From positions 206,111 to 270,110 of the forward strand of contig JAEPQO010000005.1 of the NCBI GenBank assembly GCA_017640505.1: DNA of 64,000 nt. Direction: 5' to 3'. The position numbers and the translations under genes were made by a program. The notes under the pieces are model-generated. The model saw only the letters and a program-made list of their open reading frames with translations, did no database searches and was not told where the DNA came from. This document shows positions 9,638 through 18,167 of the stretch, piece by piece. The stretch is from Rhodospirillales bacterium. Lineage in GTDB: Bacteria; Pseudomonadota; Alphaproteobacteria; Rhodospirillales; Casp-alpha2. The stretch's first letter is position 1. Each line of letters starts with the position of its first letter.

Positions 9638-9875
9638 CGGCATTCGAGGGAAAGAGCGACCTTATATCTGCGCCGCGGTCGAAATCAGCAATTCCGAGAC
9701 ACCCGCCCAATCCGATTACATACATTTACAAAACGGCATCCGCCGAAAATCGCCAACTTACAAATTTACCATACCGTGCGAGGTGAGGAACAAGGCGGCG
9801 CGGCGTACACGCGACATACGGCAATGCCCGGCGCCACGGAAAATCCAGATTTGCCAACATGCGCAAAGAGGCATC

Positions 9876-10166
9876 ATGACCGAAGACATCGACCGGATTG
9901 CCGAAAACAACCAAGCCCTGAACACGCTTCTTGGCGAGGCCGTAAAGCCGGTCCCCCTGAACGATATCCTCGGAAACTGTCTGGATGTGCTGCTGACGCT
10001 GAGCTGGCTCGCATTCCTGCCGAAGGCCGGTGTGTTTCTGACCAGGACTGACGCCGCCGGCGATATGGAACTGGAACTCGTCGCAGAACGCAATATGGAT
10101 GCCGAAATCAAGGCGCAATGCAGCAAGGTCAAGTTCGGCCAATGTCTCTGCGGGCGCGCCGCCGAA
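9876..10166 (+). pseudogene. GAF-domain signalling protein, truncated
   Basis: From the ATG at 9876 the first 97 residues form the start of a GAF domain of the type found in bacterial sensor kinases, with LDVLLTLSWLAFLPKAGVFL, LVAERNM and the Cys-rich loop FGQCLCGRAAE. After residue 97 the frame loses all resemblance. Sequence typical of a receiver C terminus continues in another frame. The upstream reading frame is open for a further 93 bases but looks non-coding. It was probably the N terminus of a larger hybrid sensor kinase or a partner gene. Confidence 0.7.
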
Positions 10167-10494
10167 CTCCGAAAAGAACACCATCCCGATCGTCGCCCTT
10201 ACCGCCGATGCCATGGAGGAGAACAGGAAGGGGTTCTACGAAGCGGGCATGGACGCGGTCGTCATCAAGCCGATCGATATCGCCCTGCTGGCTTCAACGA
10301 TCAACATGGCGCTCGGCGAGAAAATCAATGTGCCCGTCGGCAAACCGAACAAGGCGCCCGCGGCGAAGACATCCCCAGCCGCCCAAAGCGCCCCCGGAGC
10401 CACCGCCGCTGTGAACGAGTTTCTGCGCCAGATCGGCGTCTCTACGGATCTGGTTACCGAAGACCTGCCGCCTGCCAACAGAAAGCCGATCTGA
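10167..10494 (+). pseudogene. C-terminal part of a receiver domain from a hybrid histidine kinase
   Basis: The frame around 10174 reads KNTIPIVALTADAM, then GMDAVVIKPID. These are the fourth-strand Thr/Ala region and the conserved Lys-Pro of a receiver domain as found at the end of hybrid kinases. An Ala/Pro-rich linker and a 30-residue tail follow, ending at a TGA at 10492-10494. The N-terminal half of the receiver with its phosphoacceptor Asp is missing. The piece is joined out of frame to the preceding GAF start, consistent with an internal deletion in one GAF-kinase-receiver gene. Confidence 0.7.
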
Positions 10495-10554
10495 CGCGAT
10501 ACAACACACCCGGTGCAAAGTGACATACGCCGCGGTGCGGTCTATAAATCCACT

Positions 10555-10926
10555 ATGAAAGCGGGCAACAAGACGACCGGTGCGCGGTTGCGCATCGTGC
10601 TGAAACCGGGGGTCGCCATAGGCCCCGGCAAAGCCGACATCTTGGCCGGCATTCGAGAGACCGGTTCGATCGCCGCTGCCGGACGCCGCATGGGCATGAG
10701 CTACAAGCGCGCGTGGACACTCGTTGAAGCCATGAACACTTTCTTCGATGAGCCCATGGTCGAAACGAGCAGGGGCGGCAATGCCCGTGGCGGTGCTTCC
10801 CTGACACCGACCGGTGAGAAAGTGCTCGATAGCTACCGTCATATGGAATCCCTTACCAATAAGGCGATCGGCAAGGAGATGACGAAGCTCCGGACCGCTC
10901 TCCCCAATATATCCAATCGGAAATAG
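10555..10926 (+). CDS. modE: ModE-like molybdate-responsive regulator, DNA-binding domain only
   Basis: The 123-aa protein matches the N-terminal winged-helix domain of ModE. It has the typical ILAGIRETGSIAAAGRRMGMSYKRAW helix-turn-helix stretch followed by NTFFDEPMV and a Gly-rich wing GGNARGGASLTPTG. The C-terminal molybdate-binding TOBE/Mop domains of full-length ModE are absent. This shorter form is common in alphaproteobacteria, and how it senses molybdate is unclear. The gene lies 57 bp upstream of modA in the same direction and probably controls modABC. The start at 10555 is chosen because homology begins there; an in-frame codon 42 bases upstream adds a dissimilar leader. Confidence 0.85.
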   Translation: MKAGNKTTGARLRIVLKPGVAIGPGKADILAGIRETGSIAAAGRRMGMSYKRAWTLVEAMNTFFDEPMVETSRGGNARGGASLTPTGEKVLDSYRHMESLTNKAIGKEMTKLRTALPNISNRK

Positions 10927-10983
10927 CGGTTGAACCGGCACCGCTGCGCCGATATGTTCAGATGAATATTTCGGAGTGCCGCC

Positions 10984-11742
10984 GTGCCGAAAACCGCCAA
11001 TTTCCGCCTCGCGGGCGCTGCTATTTTCTTATTGACGGTGCTCGTCCGACCTGCAGCAGCAGACGATGCACATATCGCCGTGGCCGCCAATTTCGCCGAC
11101 GCCGCACGTGACATCGGACGTCTGTTCAGCGATCAGACTCGGCATCGGGCCGTGTTCAGCTTCGCCTCGACCGGCACGCTTTATACGCAGATTAGTCAAG
11201 GTGCACCATTCGATGCATTCCTTGCAGCCGATCATGAACGCCCGCAAAAAGCAGTGCATGAAGGCCTTGCCGTATCGGGAAGTGAATTTACGTACGCGAT
11301 CGGGAAAATTGCTCTGTATTCGCGCAATCCCGATCTCGTGTCCGGGCCAGAAATCCTGACGCTTCGACAATTCGACAGAATTGCACTGGCCAACCCCGTC
11401 ACCGCGCCTTATGGCGCCGCGGCGGTCCAGGCAATGCGTAAGATGGAGGTGCTCGATGCGCTCTCACCCAATTTCGTATACGGCAACAACATTGCCCAGA
11501 CATTCCAGTTCGTCGAAACGGGCAACGCGGAATTGGGTTTCGTGGCCCAGTCCCAGCTGGTGAACCGCACGGGCGGTTCAATGTGGGAAGTGCCACAGGA
11601 CCTTTATCAACCGATCCGACAGGACGCCGTGCTCCTCAAACACGGCAGCGGCAATCCGGCGGCGGAGGCGTTTCTTCACCTCCTGAAAAGTGCGGCGGTC
11701 CGGACGGTTCTCGCCAAGTACGGTTACGGATCAAGCGAGTAA
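10984..11742 (+). CDS. modA: Molybdate-binding periplasmic protein ModA
   Basis: This is the solute-binding subunit of the molybdate ABC importer, 252 aa, starting at a GTG. The first 26 residues form a Sec signal peptide ending in PAAA, and the mature protein starts near [11 protein letters not shown]. Family hallmarks include [41 protein letters not shown], and the C-terminal [13 protein letters not shown]. Mature ModA binds molybdate or tungstate in the periplasm and passes it to ModB. It is followed by modB after 13 bp. Confidence 0.93.
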   Translation: MPKTANFRLAGAAIFLLTVLVRPAAADDAHIAVAANFADAARDIGRLFSDQTRHRAVFSFASTGTLYTQISQGAPFDAFLAADHERPQKAVHEGLAVSGSEFTYAIGKIALYSRNPDLVSGPEILTLRQFDRIALANPVTAPYGAAAVQAMRKMEVLDALSPNFVYGNNIAQTFQFVETGNAELGFVAQSQLVNRTGGSMWEVPQDLYQPIRQDAVLLKHGSGNPAAEAFLHLLKSAAVRTVLAKYGYGSSE

Positions 11743-11755
11743 GGCGGCACCGATT

Positions 11756-12439
11756 ATGCTGGATTTCGCCGAACTCTGGTCCCCGATCCGTCTTACGATT
11801 GCATTGGCCACCGTCACCACGGTCGCGCTGCTCATCATCGGCACACCAATCGCCTGGTGGCTTGCACGGTCCAGATCGAGGTTCAAGGAAATCGTGGCGA
11901 CCGTGGTGGCGCTCCCGCTGGTTCTACCGCCCACGGTGCTGGGTTTCTATCTGCTGGTCGCCCTGGGACCGGACGGGCCGGGCGGCATGATCGCCGGCCT
12001 CTACGGCGCCCGTTCGCTCGCGTTTACATTCGAGGGCCTGGTTATCGGCTCTGTGTTCTATTCCATGCCCTTCGTCGTACAGCCGATCCGCAATGCTTTC
12101 GAAGCCATCGGCGACCGGCCGTTCGAGGTCGCGGCAACACTTCGTGCTTCGCCGTGGGATGCCTTCTGGTCGGTTGCATTGCCGCTGGCACGGCCCGGAT
12201 TCGTCACCGGCGCCGTGCTCGGATTTGCTCACACGGTGGGCGAGTTCGGAGTCGTCCTGATGATCGGCGGCAATATTCCCGGTGAAACGCGTGTCCTCTC
12301 CGTCGCAATTTATGATTACGTCGAAACCCTGCAATGGACCAAGGCGCACATCCTCGCGGGCGGCATGCTCGTTTTCGCCTTCGTTGTCATATTCTCCATG
12401 ACACTGCTGCAAAGACGCTTTGCGAGGGCCGGGAAATGA
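11756..12439 (+). CDS. modB: Molybdate ABC transporter permease ModB
   Basis: A 227-aa inner-membrane permease with about five hydrophobic segments. It has the binding-protein-dependent transport motif with EAA...G character around [25 protein letters not shown], which contacts the ATPase. Length and sequence fit ModB closely ([37 protein letters not shown]). The ATG at 11756 follows modA by 13 bp, and the stop overlaps the modC start by four bases, which indicates translational coupling. Confidence 0.93.
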   Translation: MLDFAELWSPIRLTIALATVTTVALLIIGTPIAWWLARSRSRFKEIVATVVALPLVLPPTVLGFYLLVALGPDGPGGMIAGLYGARSLAFTFEGLVIGSVFYSMPFVVQPIRNAFEAIGDRPFEVAATLRASPWDAFWSVALPLARPGFVTGAVLGFAHTVGEFGVVLMIGGNIPGETRVLSVAIYDYVETLQWTKAHILAGGMLVFAFVVIFSMTLLQRRFARAGK

Positions 12440-13551
12440 CGCCGGGCGCAACCATCGACGCTGCATTTGCAGGCCGCCTCGGCGGGTTCGACCTTGATGT
12501 CGCGTTCACCGCCCCGGCGACCGGGATCACGGCCGTCTTCGGCCAGTCCGGCTGCGGCAAGACCAGTGTCCTCCGTTGCGTCGCCGGTCTGACCCGACTG
12601 CCCGGGCGGCTCAGGGTCGGCGGAAATGTCTGGCAGGATGACTATTCCGGGATGTTCCTGAAGCCTTACCGGCGCCCGGTCGGCTACGTTTTCCAGGAAG
12701 CGAGCCTGTTCCCTCACCTCTCCGTTCGCGGCAACCTGACGTACGGTGCCCGGCGAACGACGAACGGCGGCGCCAACGGGCTCGTGTTCGACGACGTTGT
12801 CGAACTGCTGGGCATCGGGCCCTTGCTCGACCGTGCGCCGGACGCCCTTTCCGGCGGCGAACGTCAGCGCGTCGCGATTGGCCGCGCACTCTTGGCACGT
12901 CCCAGCCTGTTGCTGATGGACGAGCCCTTGGCAGCCCTTGACCGCTTTGCGAAAGAGGAAATCCTCCCATATCTCGAAGCCCTTCAGGACACCCTCGCGC
13001 TGCCGGTGCTTTACGTCAGTCACGACATGTCCGAAGTTGCCCGCCTGGCCTCGCACATGATCGTTCTCAACAAAGGACGCAAGGTCGCGGAAGGTGAAGT
13101 CGGCGGCGTGCTGGAACGGCTAGATCTGCACCCGGCGACGGGCCGCTTCGAGGCCGGTGTTATCGTCTCCGCCCGTGTCGTCAATCACGACGACGATCTC
13201 AAGATCACGCACGCAAGCCTGTACGGGCAGCCGATCGATATTCCGCTGGTCGATGCCGGCCCGGATCATGAGATCCGGCTGCGCATCCGCGCGCGCGACG
13301 TGTCGCTTGCGACCGAGCGACCGAAGGGGATCAGCATCCGCAACGTCATCGCCGGGACCGTTGCCGAGATCAACGAAGAGAAGAATACCGCGTATGCGGA
13401 AACGCTCGTCGATATCGGCGGCGCGCGCATCCGCGCACGGATCACACGCGCCTCCGTGAGGGACCTGAGCCTGACTCCGGGCAGCCGCGTTTACGCCCTG
13501 ATTAAGGCAATCACATTCGATCGGCGCGCCTACGCCGGCGAGCTGCGCTGA
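12436..13551 (+). CDS. modC: Molybdate ABC transporter ATPase ModC
   Basis: A 371-aa ATPase subunit. The ABC domain shows Walker A (GQSGCGKTS) at about 36-44, signature [16 protein letters not shown] at about 138, Walker [13 protein letters not shown], and the H-loop YVSHDMSEV. The last 70 residues form the molybdate-binding TOBE domain ([27 protein letters not shown]) that is usual for ModC. It starts within the modB stop (ATGA). The transporter is complete: ModA, ModB and ModC lie in one operon. Confidence 0.93.
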   Translation: MTPGATIDAAFAGRLGGFDLDVAFTAPATGITAVFGQSGCGKTSVLRCVAGLTRLPGRLRVGGNVWQDDYSGMFLKPYRRPVGYVFQEASLFPHLSVRGNLTYGARRTTNGGANGLVFDDVVELLGIGPLLDRAPDALSGGERQRVAIGRALLARPSLLLMDEPLAALDRFAKEEILPYLEALQDTLALPVLYVSHDMSEVARLASHMIVLNKGRKVAEGEVGGVLERLDLHPATGRFEAGVIVSARVVNHDDDLKITHASLYGQPIDIPLVDAGPDHEIRLRIRARDVSLATERPKGISIRNVIAGTVAEINEEKNTAYAETLVDIGGARIRARITRASVRDLSLTPGSRVYALIKAITFDRRAYAGELR

Positions 13552-13667
13552 TTTCAAGCAGATAATGTCCCGCAGGCGCGCGGCCTTTGGTTGTCGTGCT
13601 ATAACGGTTTATCAACCACCTGCCTTTACCTTGTGACGCTTTCGCCGTGCGCTGGAGTGAGTTTCTC

Positions 13668-13814
13668 GTGACAAAATCGACCGTCGTCATCGATCAGGAA
13701 GCGAAGAAGACATTCGAGACGAACCTCAATGCCTTCAAACTTTACAATCCACACCTTTACGAACCGCTGCGAACACAGGTTGAGCGAAAATCCGCTGCAA
13801 CCGTCATCGCCTAA
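13668..13814 (+). pseudogene. Short 48-codon frame, possibly the start of a truncated gene
   Basis: A GTG-started frame encodes KSTVVIDQEAKKTFETNLNA, then FKLYNPHLYEPLRTQ, and stops at 13812. The pattern of an NLxxxKxYNPxLxExL helix resembles the N terminus of large MptE-like/motility-accessory glycosyltransferases. Those run to several hundred residues, so this would be a remnant. The evidence is weak. The strong terminator that follows belongs to the tRNA and is not informative about this frame. Confidence 0.3.
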
Positions 13815-13820
13815 AACGAC

Positions 13821-13846
13821 AAAACCCCGGCGCAATGCCGGGGTTT
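13821..13846. terminator. Strong hairpin terminator next to the tRNA-Met remnant
   Basis: AAACCCCGGC and GCCGGGGTTT form a perfect 10-bp stem around a five-base loop. On the minus strand it directly follows the tRNA-Met 3' end and is followed by TTTTG, so it is most likely the native terminator of that tRNA. It may also stop plus-strand transcription from the mod side. Confidence 0.8.
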
Positions 13847-13853
13847 GACGTGT

Positions 13854-13898
13854 TGGTTGCGGGAGCAGGATTTGAACCTGCGACCTTCAGGTTATGAG
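13854..13898 (-). other. Attachment site: 3' half of an initiator tRNA-Met gene
   Basis: Read on the minus strand these 45 bases start with CTCATAACC (anticodon loop with CAT). They continue through the anticodon-stem 3' arm, the variable loop, a perfect T-stem/loop GCAGGTTCAAATCCTGC, and the acceptor 3' strand with an encoded CCA. The 5' half of the tRNA (D arm and acceptor 5' strand) is absent: beyond 13898 the sequence no longer pairs. This is the signature of an integrase target in which the anticodon-loop-to-CCA segment is the crossover core. The intact tRNA should lie at the other end of the element, outside the window. Confidence 0.85.
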
Positions 13899-14110
13899 AC
13901 GATTCTTGGTTTGTTCTCACGGCTTCGAATGATTACGCAGAAATGCGCTAACTTGTTGATATTACTTGATAATATGACGGACTGGGCTTCTAGTGGTTTC
14001 GAACCAACGCGCGGTGACTTTCGCCCTCATGCGTCCATGGTGAGTCCATGGATTATCGGCGGGTCGCAGCGAGTTAATCGAAACCATCTCGCGAAGGAGG
14101 CCCCTGCTCC

Positions 14111-15265
14111 ATGCCCAAGATCACCAAACGCCTTGTCGAGTCCGCCGAAGTCCGAGACAAGGACTACATCATTTTCGACAGCGAAATCCCCGGCTTCGGC
14201 GCTCGCATTTTGCCCAGCGGCAAACGCTCTTATCTGGTCCAATATCGCATCGGTCGGAAATTCCGACGCATGAGCCTCGGCCTCCACGGCATCCTTACGA
14301 CTGAAAAAGCGCGCGGAGAAGCAATCAAGGTTCTCGGCCGAGTGAAGGATGGTGACGATCCGGCGGGTGCCCGAGAGAAAGCCCGGAACGAACTCACCAT
14401 CGACGACCTCTGCCGACGTGTCATCGACGAGCATGCTGCCCAGCATTGCAAACCCGGCACGGTCGTCGGCTACCGCTATTACGCCAAGGCCTATATCCGG
14501 AGCCGGATCGGCCACCTGCGCGTCGGCGAAGTCGAGCGCTCGGACATTGCTAAGTTCCATCACGACCTCCGCCACACGCCGATCCAGGCCAATCGGTGCC
14601 TCCAATTTTTGTCCAAGGCGTTCAACCTGGCTGAGGTCTGGGGACTGCGCACTGACGGCACCAATCCCTGCCGGCACATCAAGAAATACCCCGAGAAGAA
14701 ACGAGAGCGCTATCTGACCAAGGATGAACTTGCACGGCTTGGAGAGGTACTGCGGCAATCTGAACAGGAGGGCATTGAGAGCCAATCGGCCATCAATGCC
14801 CTGCGCCTTCTGATTTTCACCGGGTGCCGATTGTCCGAGATCATGACCCTCAAGTGGGATTATGTCGATTTTGAGGGCTCGGCGCTCCACCTGCCTGATT
14901 CCAAGACCGGCGCGAAGACCGTCCATATCGGCGCACCAGCACTGCAGGTGCTCAGCAAGATCGAACGGATCGAAGACAACCCCTGGGTCATCACTGGGAA
15001 AAATCCAGGAGCCCATCTCACCGACCTCCAGCCTCCCTGGCGGCGTATTCGCAAGCGGGCTGGCATTGCAGATGTGCGCATTCACGACCTTCGCCACACT
15101 TTCGCTTCAACCGCCGTGTCGGCTGGCCATGGGCTTCCGATGATCGGCAAACTGCTCGGTCACACGCAAGTTCAGACCACGGCGCGCTACGCCCACCTCG
15201 CGGCCGATCCCGTGAAACTGGCGGCCAACGCCGTCGCTGGTTTCCTACAAGATGCACTTGGGTGA
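14111..15265 (+). CDS. int: P4-type tyrosine integrase of the element
   Basis: The 384-aa protein has the N-terminal DUF4102-style arm-binding domain (FDSEIPGFGARILPSGKRSY), a core-binding helical domain at about 100-190, and a C-terminal catalytic domain. The catalytic residues are visible: Arg240 in TGCRLSE, Lys in SKTGAKT, His325-x-x-Arg328 in HDLRHTF, His in GHTQ, and the nucleophile Tyr360 in TARYAHL. It would join attP and the tRNA-Met attB. A strong AAGGAGG site lies nine bases before the ATG. It reads away from the attachment site, as usual for tRNA-targeting elements. Confidence 0.93.
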   Translation: MPKITKRLVESAEVRDKDYIIFDSEIPGFGARILPSGKRSYLVQYRIGRKFRRMSLGLHGILTTEKARGEAIKVLGRVKDGDDPAGAREKARNELTIDDLCRRVIDEHAAQHCKPGTVVGYRYYAKAYIRSRIGHLRVGEVERSDIAKFHHDLRHTPIQANRCLQFLSKAFNLAEVWGLRTDGTNPCRHIKKYPEKKRERYLTKDELARLGEVLRQSEQEGIESQSAINALRLLIFTGCRLSEIMTLKWDYVDFEGSALHLPDSKTGAKTVHIGAPALQVLSKIERIEDNPWVITGKNPGAHLTDLQPPWRRIRKRAGIADVRIHDLRHTFASTAVSAGHGLPMIGKLLGHTQVQTTARYAHLAADPVKLAANAVAGFLQDALG

Positions 15266-15273
15266 CTTCTTCT

Positions 15274-15332
15274 ACTTTACACGACGACCGATAAGTCGGT
15301 CGACAGCGATAATTACAATATGTAAAGTATTT
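15274..15332. promoter_or_regulatory. Operator-like region before the XRE regulator
   Basis: The gap between integrase and XRE gene holds ACTTTACA (15274-15281), a perfect 7-bp hairpin CGACCGA-TAAG-TCGGTCG (15285-15302), and ATAATTACAATATGTAAAGTATT (in two parts, 15309-15331). TGTAAAGT is the inverse of ACTTTACA, so the two flank the hairpin. A similar TAATTA...TATGTAAA...TATT block recurs before the serine recombinase at 15682. The AT-rich blocks likely hold the promoter and repressor sites of the XRE protein; the binding factor is inferred. Confidence 0.5.
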
Positions 15333-15338
15333 CAGACC

Positions 15339-15617
15339 ATGCCTCGATCACGCAACGACGACGAACAGATTCAAATCGGCGCTCGCCTGAAGGCGGCAAG
15401 GCTGGCGCTTGGGCTGAGCCAAAAAGACCTTTACGAAGCCATCGGCGTTAAGGCTGCCGCCTGGAATCACTGGGAAAGTGGGAAGCGCATGCCAGATCCC
15501 TTGGCCATGGCCGAGCTTTACCGACTGCACGGCGTGACCATGGAATGGATCTATGCGGGAGACCCTAAAGGGCTCCCCTTCGGTGTCGCTCAAACGATTC
15601 TCAAAGCCGCGTCGTGA
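15339..15617 (+). CDS. XRE-family transcriptional regulator, 92 aa
   Basis: A small phage-repressor-like helix-turn-helix protein. The HTH_3 domain spans about 15-72, with LKAARLALGLSQKDLYEAIGV as helices 1-3 and WNHWESGKRMPDPLAMAELYRLHGV as helices 4-5. The tail MEWIYAGDPKGLPFGVA is typical of alphaproteobacterial XRE proteins of this size. The start at the second ATG (15339) is chosen because the upstream in-frame residues overlap the integrase end and the AT-rich control region. It probably governs the integrase/recombinase side of the element through the repeated TATGTAAA motif. Confidence 0.85.
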   Translation: MPRSRNDDEQIQIGARLKAARLALGLSQKDLYEAIGVKAAAWNHWESGKRMPDPLAMAELYRLHGVTMEWIYAGDPKGLPFGVAQTILKAAS

Positions 15618-15681
15618 TTTTCGACCCCTCAAGGAAGAGAAGCCGCTGAAAACACTCACACCCCCCTATTCTTTGGGCTTG

Positions 15682-15705
15682 TAATTATACACTATGTAAA
15701 ATATT
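15682..15705. promoter_or_regulatory. AT-rich operator/promoter motif before the serine recombinase
   Basis: TAATTATACACTATGTAAAATATT sits 43 bp before the recombinase GTG in otherwise GC-rich sequence (first 20 bases then AATATT-type end). It shares TAATTA, TATGTAAA and TATT, in the same order and near-identical spacing, with the block at 15309-15332 before the XRE gene. This suggests one factor, most simply the XRE protein, controls both transcripts. Confidence 0.45.
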
Positions 15706-15747
15706 GTTGATCCCCGTCCGACGTCATCCATTTTAGGCGGGGTTACC

Positions 15748-17298
15748 GTGAACGACCAAAAAAGCAACGATCAAACGGAAATCCGTGCCGCCGAGTACGT
15801 CCGGATGTCCACCGAGCATCAGAAGTACTCGACCGAAAACCAAGCCGACACCATCCGGCAGTTCGCCGCCCGGCGCGGGTATCAGATCGTCCGTACCTAT
15901 GCCGACGAAGGACGGAGTGGCCTCAACATTGGTGGACGGGCTGGCCTTCAGCAGTTGATTGCTGATGTCGAAGCAGATCGAGCCGACTTTAATGTGATCT
16001 TGGTATACGACGTCAGTCGCTGGGGCCGGTTCCAGGATTCCGACGAAAGCGCCTACTACGAATATCTCTGCAAGCGGGCCGGCATCCGGGTCGAGTATTG
16101 CGCCGAGCAGTTCGAGAACGACGGCAGCATCAGCTCCACCATCGTCAAAACGGTCAAACGTGCCATGGCAGGGGAATACAGCCGGGAACTTTCGGTCAAG
16201 GTCTTCGCCGGGCAATGCCGACTGATCGAACTGGGCTATCGACAGGGCGGACCTGCCGGGTTTGGTCTGCGGCGCATGATGGTGGACGAGACCGGATCCC
16301 CTAAGGGGCTACTGGATCGAGGCGATAGAAAAAGCCTGCAAACGGATCGCGTCATCTTGGTGCCGGGGCCAGAAGAAGAAGTCGAAACCGTCAACTGGGT
16401 ATATCGGGCCTTCGTCGAGGACAAAAAGACAGAGGCCCAGATTGCGGCCATTCTGAACGATCAGGGTCTCCTCAGCGACCTTGACCGGCCATGGACCCGC
16501 GCCGCCGTACATCAGCTTCTCACCAATGAGAAGTACATCGGCAATAACGTCTACAATCGCTCATCCTGTAAACTGAAGAAAAAGCGCGTCGTCAATCCGC
16601 CAGACATGTGGGTCCGTTCCGAAGGCGTTTTCGAAGGCATCGTCGACCCCGACCTGTTCCGGGCTGCCCAGGCCATTATCGAGGAGCGGAACCGCCGCTT
16701 CACCGATGATGAGATGCTGGAACACCTGACGGCCCTGTGGCGTGAACATGGCGCTCTCTCAGGTCTGATCATCGACGAAACCGAGGATATGCCCTCTTCC
16801 GGAGCCTATCGCCATCGGTTCGGCAGCCTTATCCGTGCCTATCAAAAGATCGGCTATACGCCGGATCGGGATTACCGTTACATCGAGATCAACCGAGCCT
16901 TGAGGGAGATGCACCCGGACCTGGTTGCCGAGACCATAGAACGTATCAGCGCGCTCGGGGGAACCGTGGAAGTCGATCCTGAAACGGGGCTGCTCTGGAT
17001 CAACAGGGAATTCACGGTATCCCTGGTGCTCAGTCGCTGCCAGGAGACTGCAGCCGGATCCTTACGTTGGAACATCCGTTTTGAGACCGGTCTGGCTCCT
17101 GACATCACTGTCGCCGTCCGAATGGCGCACGGTAACCAGGAGCCTCTGGATTATTACCTCCTGCCGGCCATCGACATGAACTGGAAACGTCTTCGCCTTG
17201 CCGAAGAGAACGGTGCCAGCCTCGATATCTACCGCTTTGACAGCCTCGAGTTTCTCCATCGTCTAGCCACCCGCGTGAATCTCAAGGAGGTGGCATGA
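15748..17298 (+). CDS. Serine recombinase (resolvase/invertase catalytic domain with recombinase domain)
   Basis: The 516-aa protein starts at a GTG. The N-terminal resolvase domain (about 12-160) contains the nucleophile Ser21 in YVRMSTEHQ, the conserved YDVSRWGRFQDSDE, and the helix-E region KRAMAGEYSRELS. The recombinase domain (about 170-330) has GPAGFGLRRM, the Arg/Lys-rich DNA-contact region and MLTNEKYIGN-like QLLTNEKYIGNNVYNRSS. The C-terminal 180 residues lack the Cys4 zinc ribbon of large serine integrases. It is the first gene of a three-gene operon with two ParB-like proteins (overlap of four bases with the next). Since a tyrosine integrase already serves the tRNA site, this enzyme probably acts elsewhere or on a nested module. 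Confidence 0.9.
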   Translation: MNDQKSNDQTEIRAAEYVRMSTEHQKYSTENQADTIRQFAARRGYQIVRTYADEGRSGLNIGGRAGLQQLIADVEADRADFNVILVYDVSRWGRFQDSDESAYYEYLCKRAGIRVEYCAEQFENDGSISSTIVKTVKRAMAGEYSRELSVKVFAGQCRLIELGYRQGGPAGFGLRRMMVDETGSPKGLLDRGDRKSLQTDRVILVPGPEEEVETVNWVYRAFVEDKKTEAQIAAILNDQGLLSDLDRPWTRAAVHQLLTNEKYIGNNVYNRSSCKLKKKRVVNPPDMWVRSEGVFEGIVDPDLFRAAQAIIEERNRRFTDDEMLEHLTALWREHGALSGLIIDETEDMPSSGAYRHRFGSLIRAYQKIGYTPDRDYRYIEINRALREMHPDLVAETIERISALGGTVEVDPETGLLWINREFTVSLVLSRCQETAAGSLRWNIRFETGLAPDITVAVRMAHGNQEPLDYYLLPAIDMNWKRLRLAEENGASLDIYRFDSLEFLHRLATRVNLKEVA

Positions 17299-18167
17299 TG
17301 ACCGACGCCACATCCCCTACCCCCGTTGTTGAAATGATCCCCATCGACCAGATCCGGGTCATCAATCCCCGTGTCCGAAACAAGAAGGTGTTTGTGGGGA
17401 TCGTCGACAACATCGCTTCACTCGGCCTTAAGCGCCCGATCACCGTGACACCGAAAAAATCTGGATACGATCTTGTCTGCGGCCAGGGACGGTTGGAGGC
17501 GTTTCAGGCACTGGGAGAAACAGAAATCCCCGCCATCGTCATCAAGGCATCCGAACAGGACTGCTATCTGATGAGCCTGATTGAGAACCTGGCCCGCCGC
17601 AAGCACACCAACCTCGATCTGCTTCATGGAATCCGCGACCTGGAAGAACGGGGATACCGAGTAGCCGATATTGCCCAAAAGACCGACCTTGACCCCACCT
17701 ACGTTCGCGGCGTCCTGCATTTATTGAAGGAGGGTGAGGAGCGACTTATTGGCGCTGTGGAGAAAAATGTGCTGCCGCTCAGCATGGCCGTAGAGATCTC
17801 GCGCAGCAATGAAGCCGACCTTCAAAACGCCATGGCAGATGCCTATGAAACAGGCGCACTGAAAGGTGATCAATTGATCCGGGTCCGTCGTCTGATCGAA
17901 CGGCGACGCTTCATGGGCAAGCGCTATCGGACTTATGCAAAGAAGACAGGGCGACCGCTTTCCGCCAATAAGCTCGTTCAAACCTACCAGGATGAGGTCC
18001 GACGCCAAAAGCTGATGATCAAGAAAGCTGAAATCAACGAGCAGCGCCTCTTGTTCCTCGTCACTGCCTTACGCCGCCTGTTGGGCGACGAGCACTTCCG
18101 CACCCTGTTGCGTGCCGAGGGCTTCGCGGACATGCCCCAACCCTTAGCGGAAAGGCTGCACCCGTGA
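17295..18167 (+). CDS. ParB/RepB-like protein 1 of the recombinase operon
   Basis: The 290-aa protein has an N-terminal ParB nuclease-like/CTPase fold (about 10-100) with LVCGQGRLEAFQALG and the ENLARR box. A helix-turn-helix (RVADIAQKTDLDPTYVRGVLHLL) follows at about 120-145. The C-terminal part is of the RepB partition-protein type. Two ATG codons (17295 and 17298) lie after a perfect AAGGAGG; either may be used. It overlaps the recombinase stop and the next gene start by four bases each. No ParA ATPase is nearby, so a classical partition system is not evident. A role as a DNA-binding accessory of the recombinase is inferred. Confidence 0.85.
   Translation: MMTDATSPTPVVEMIPIDQIRVINPRVRNKKVFVGIVDNIASLGLKRPITVTPKKSGYDLVCGQGRLEAFQALGETEIPAIVIKASEQDCYLMSLIENLARRKHTNLDLLHGIRDLEERGYRVADIAQKTDLDPTYVRGVLHLLKEGEERLIGAVEKNVLPLSMAVEISRSNEADLQNAMADAYETGALKGDQLIRVRRLIERRRFMGKRYRTYAKKTGRPLSANKLVQTYQDEVRRQKLMIKKAEINEQRLLFLVTALRRLLGDEHFRTLLRAEGFADMPQPLAERLHP

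Noticed and set aside
13985..14020. A tRNA-like T-arm (GGTTTCGAACC) near the integrase
   Set aside because: No acceptor or anticodon stem pairs with it; it is probably chance or a fragment of an att arm.
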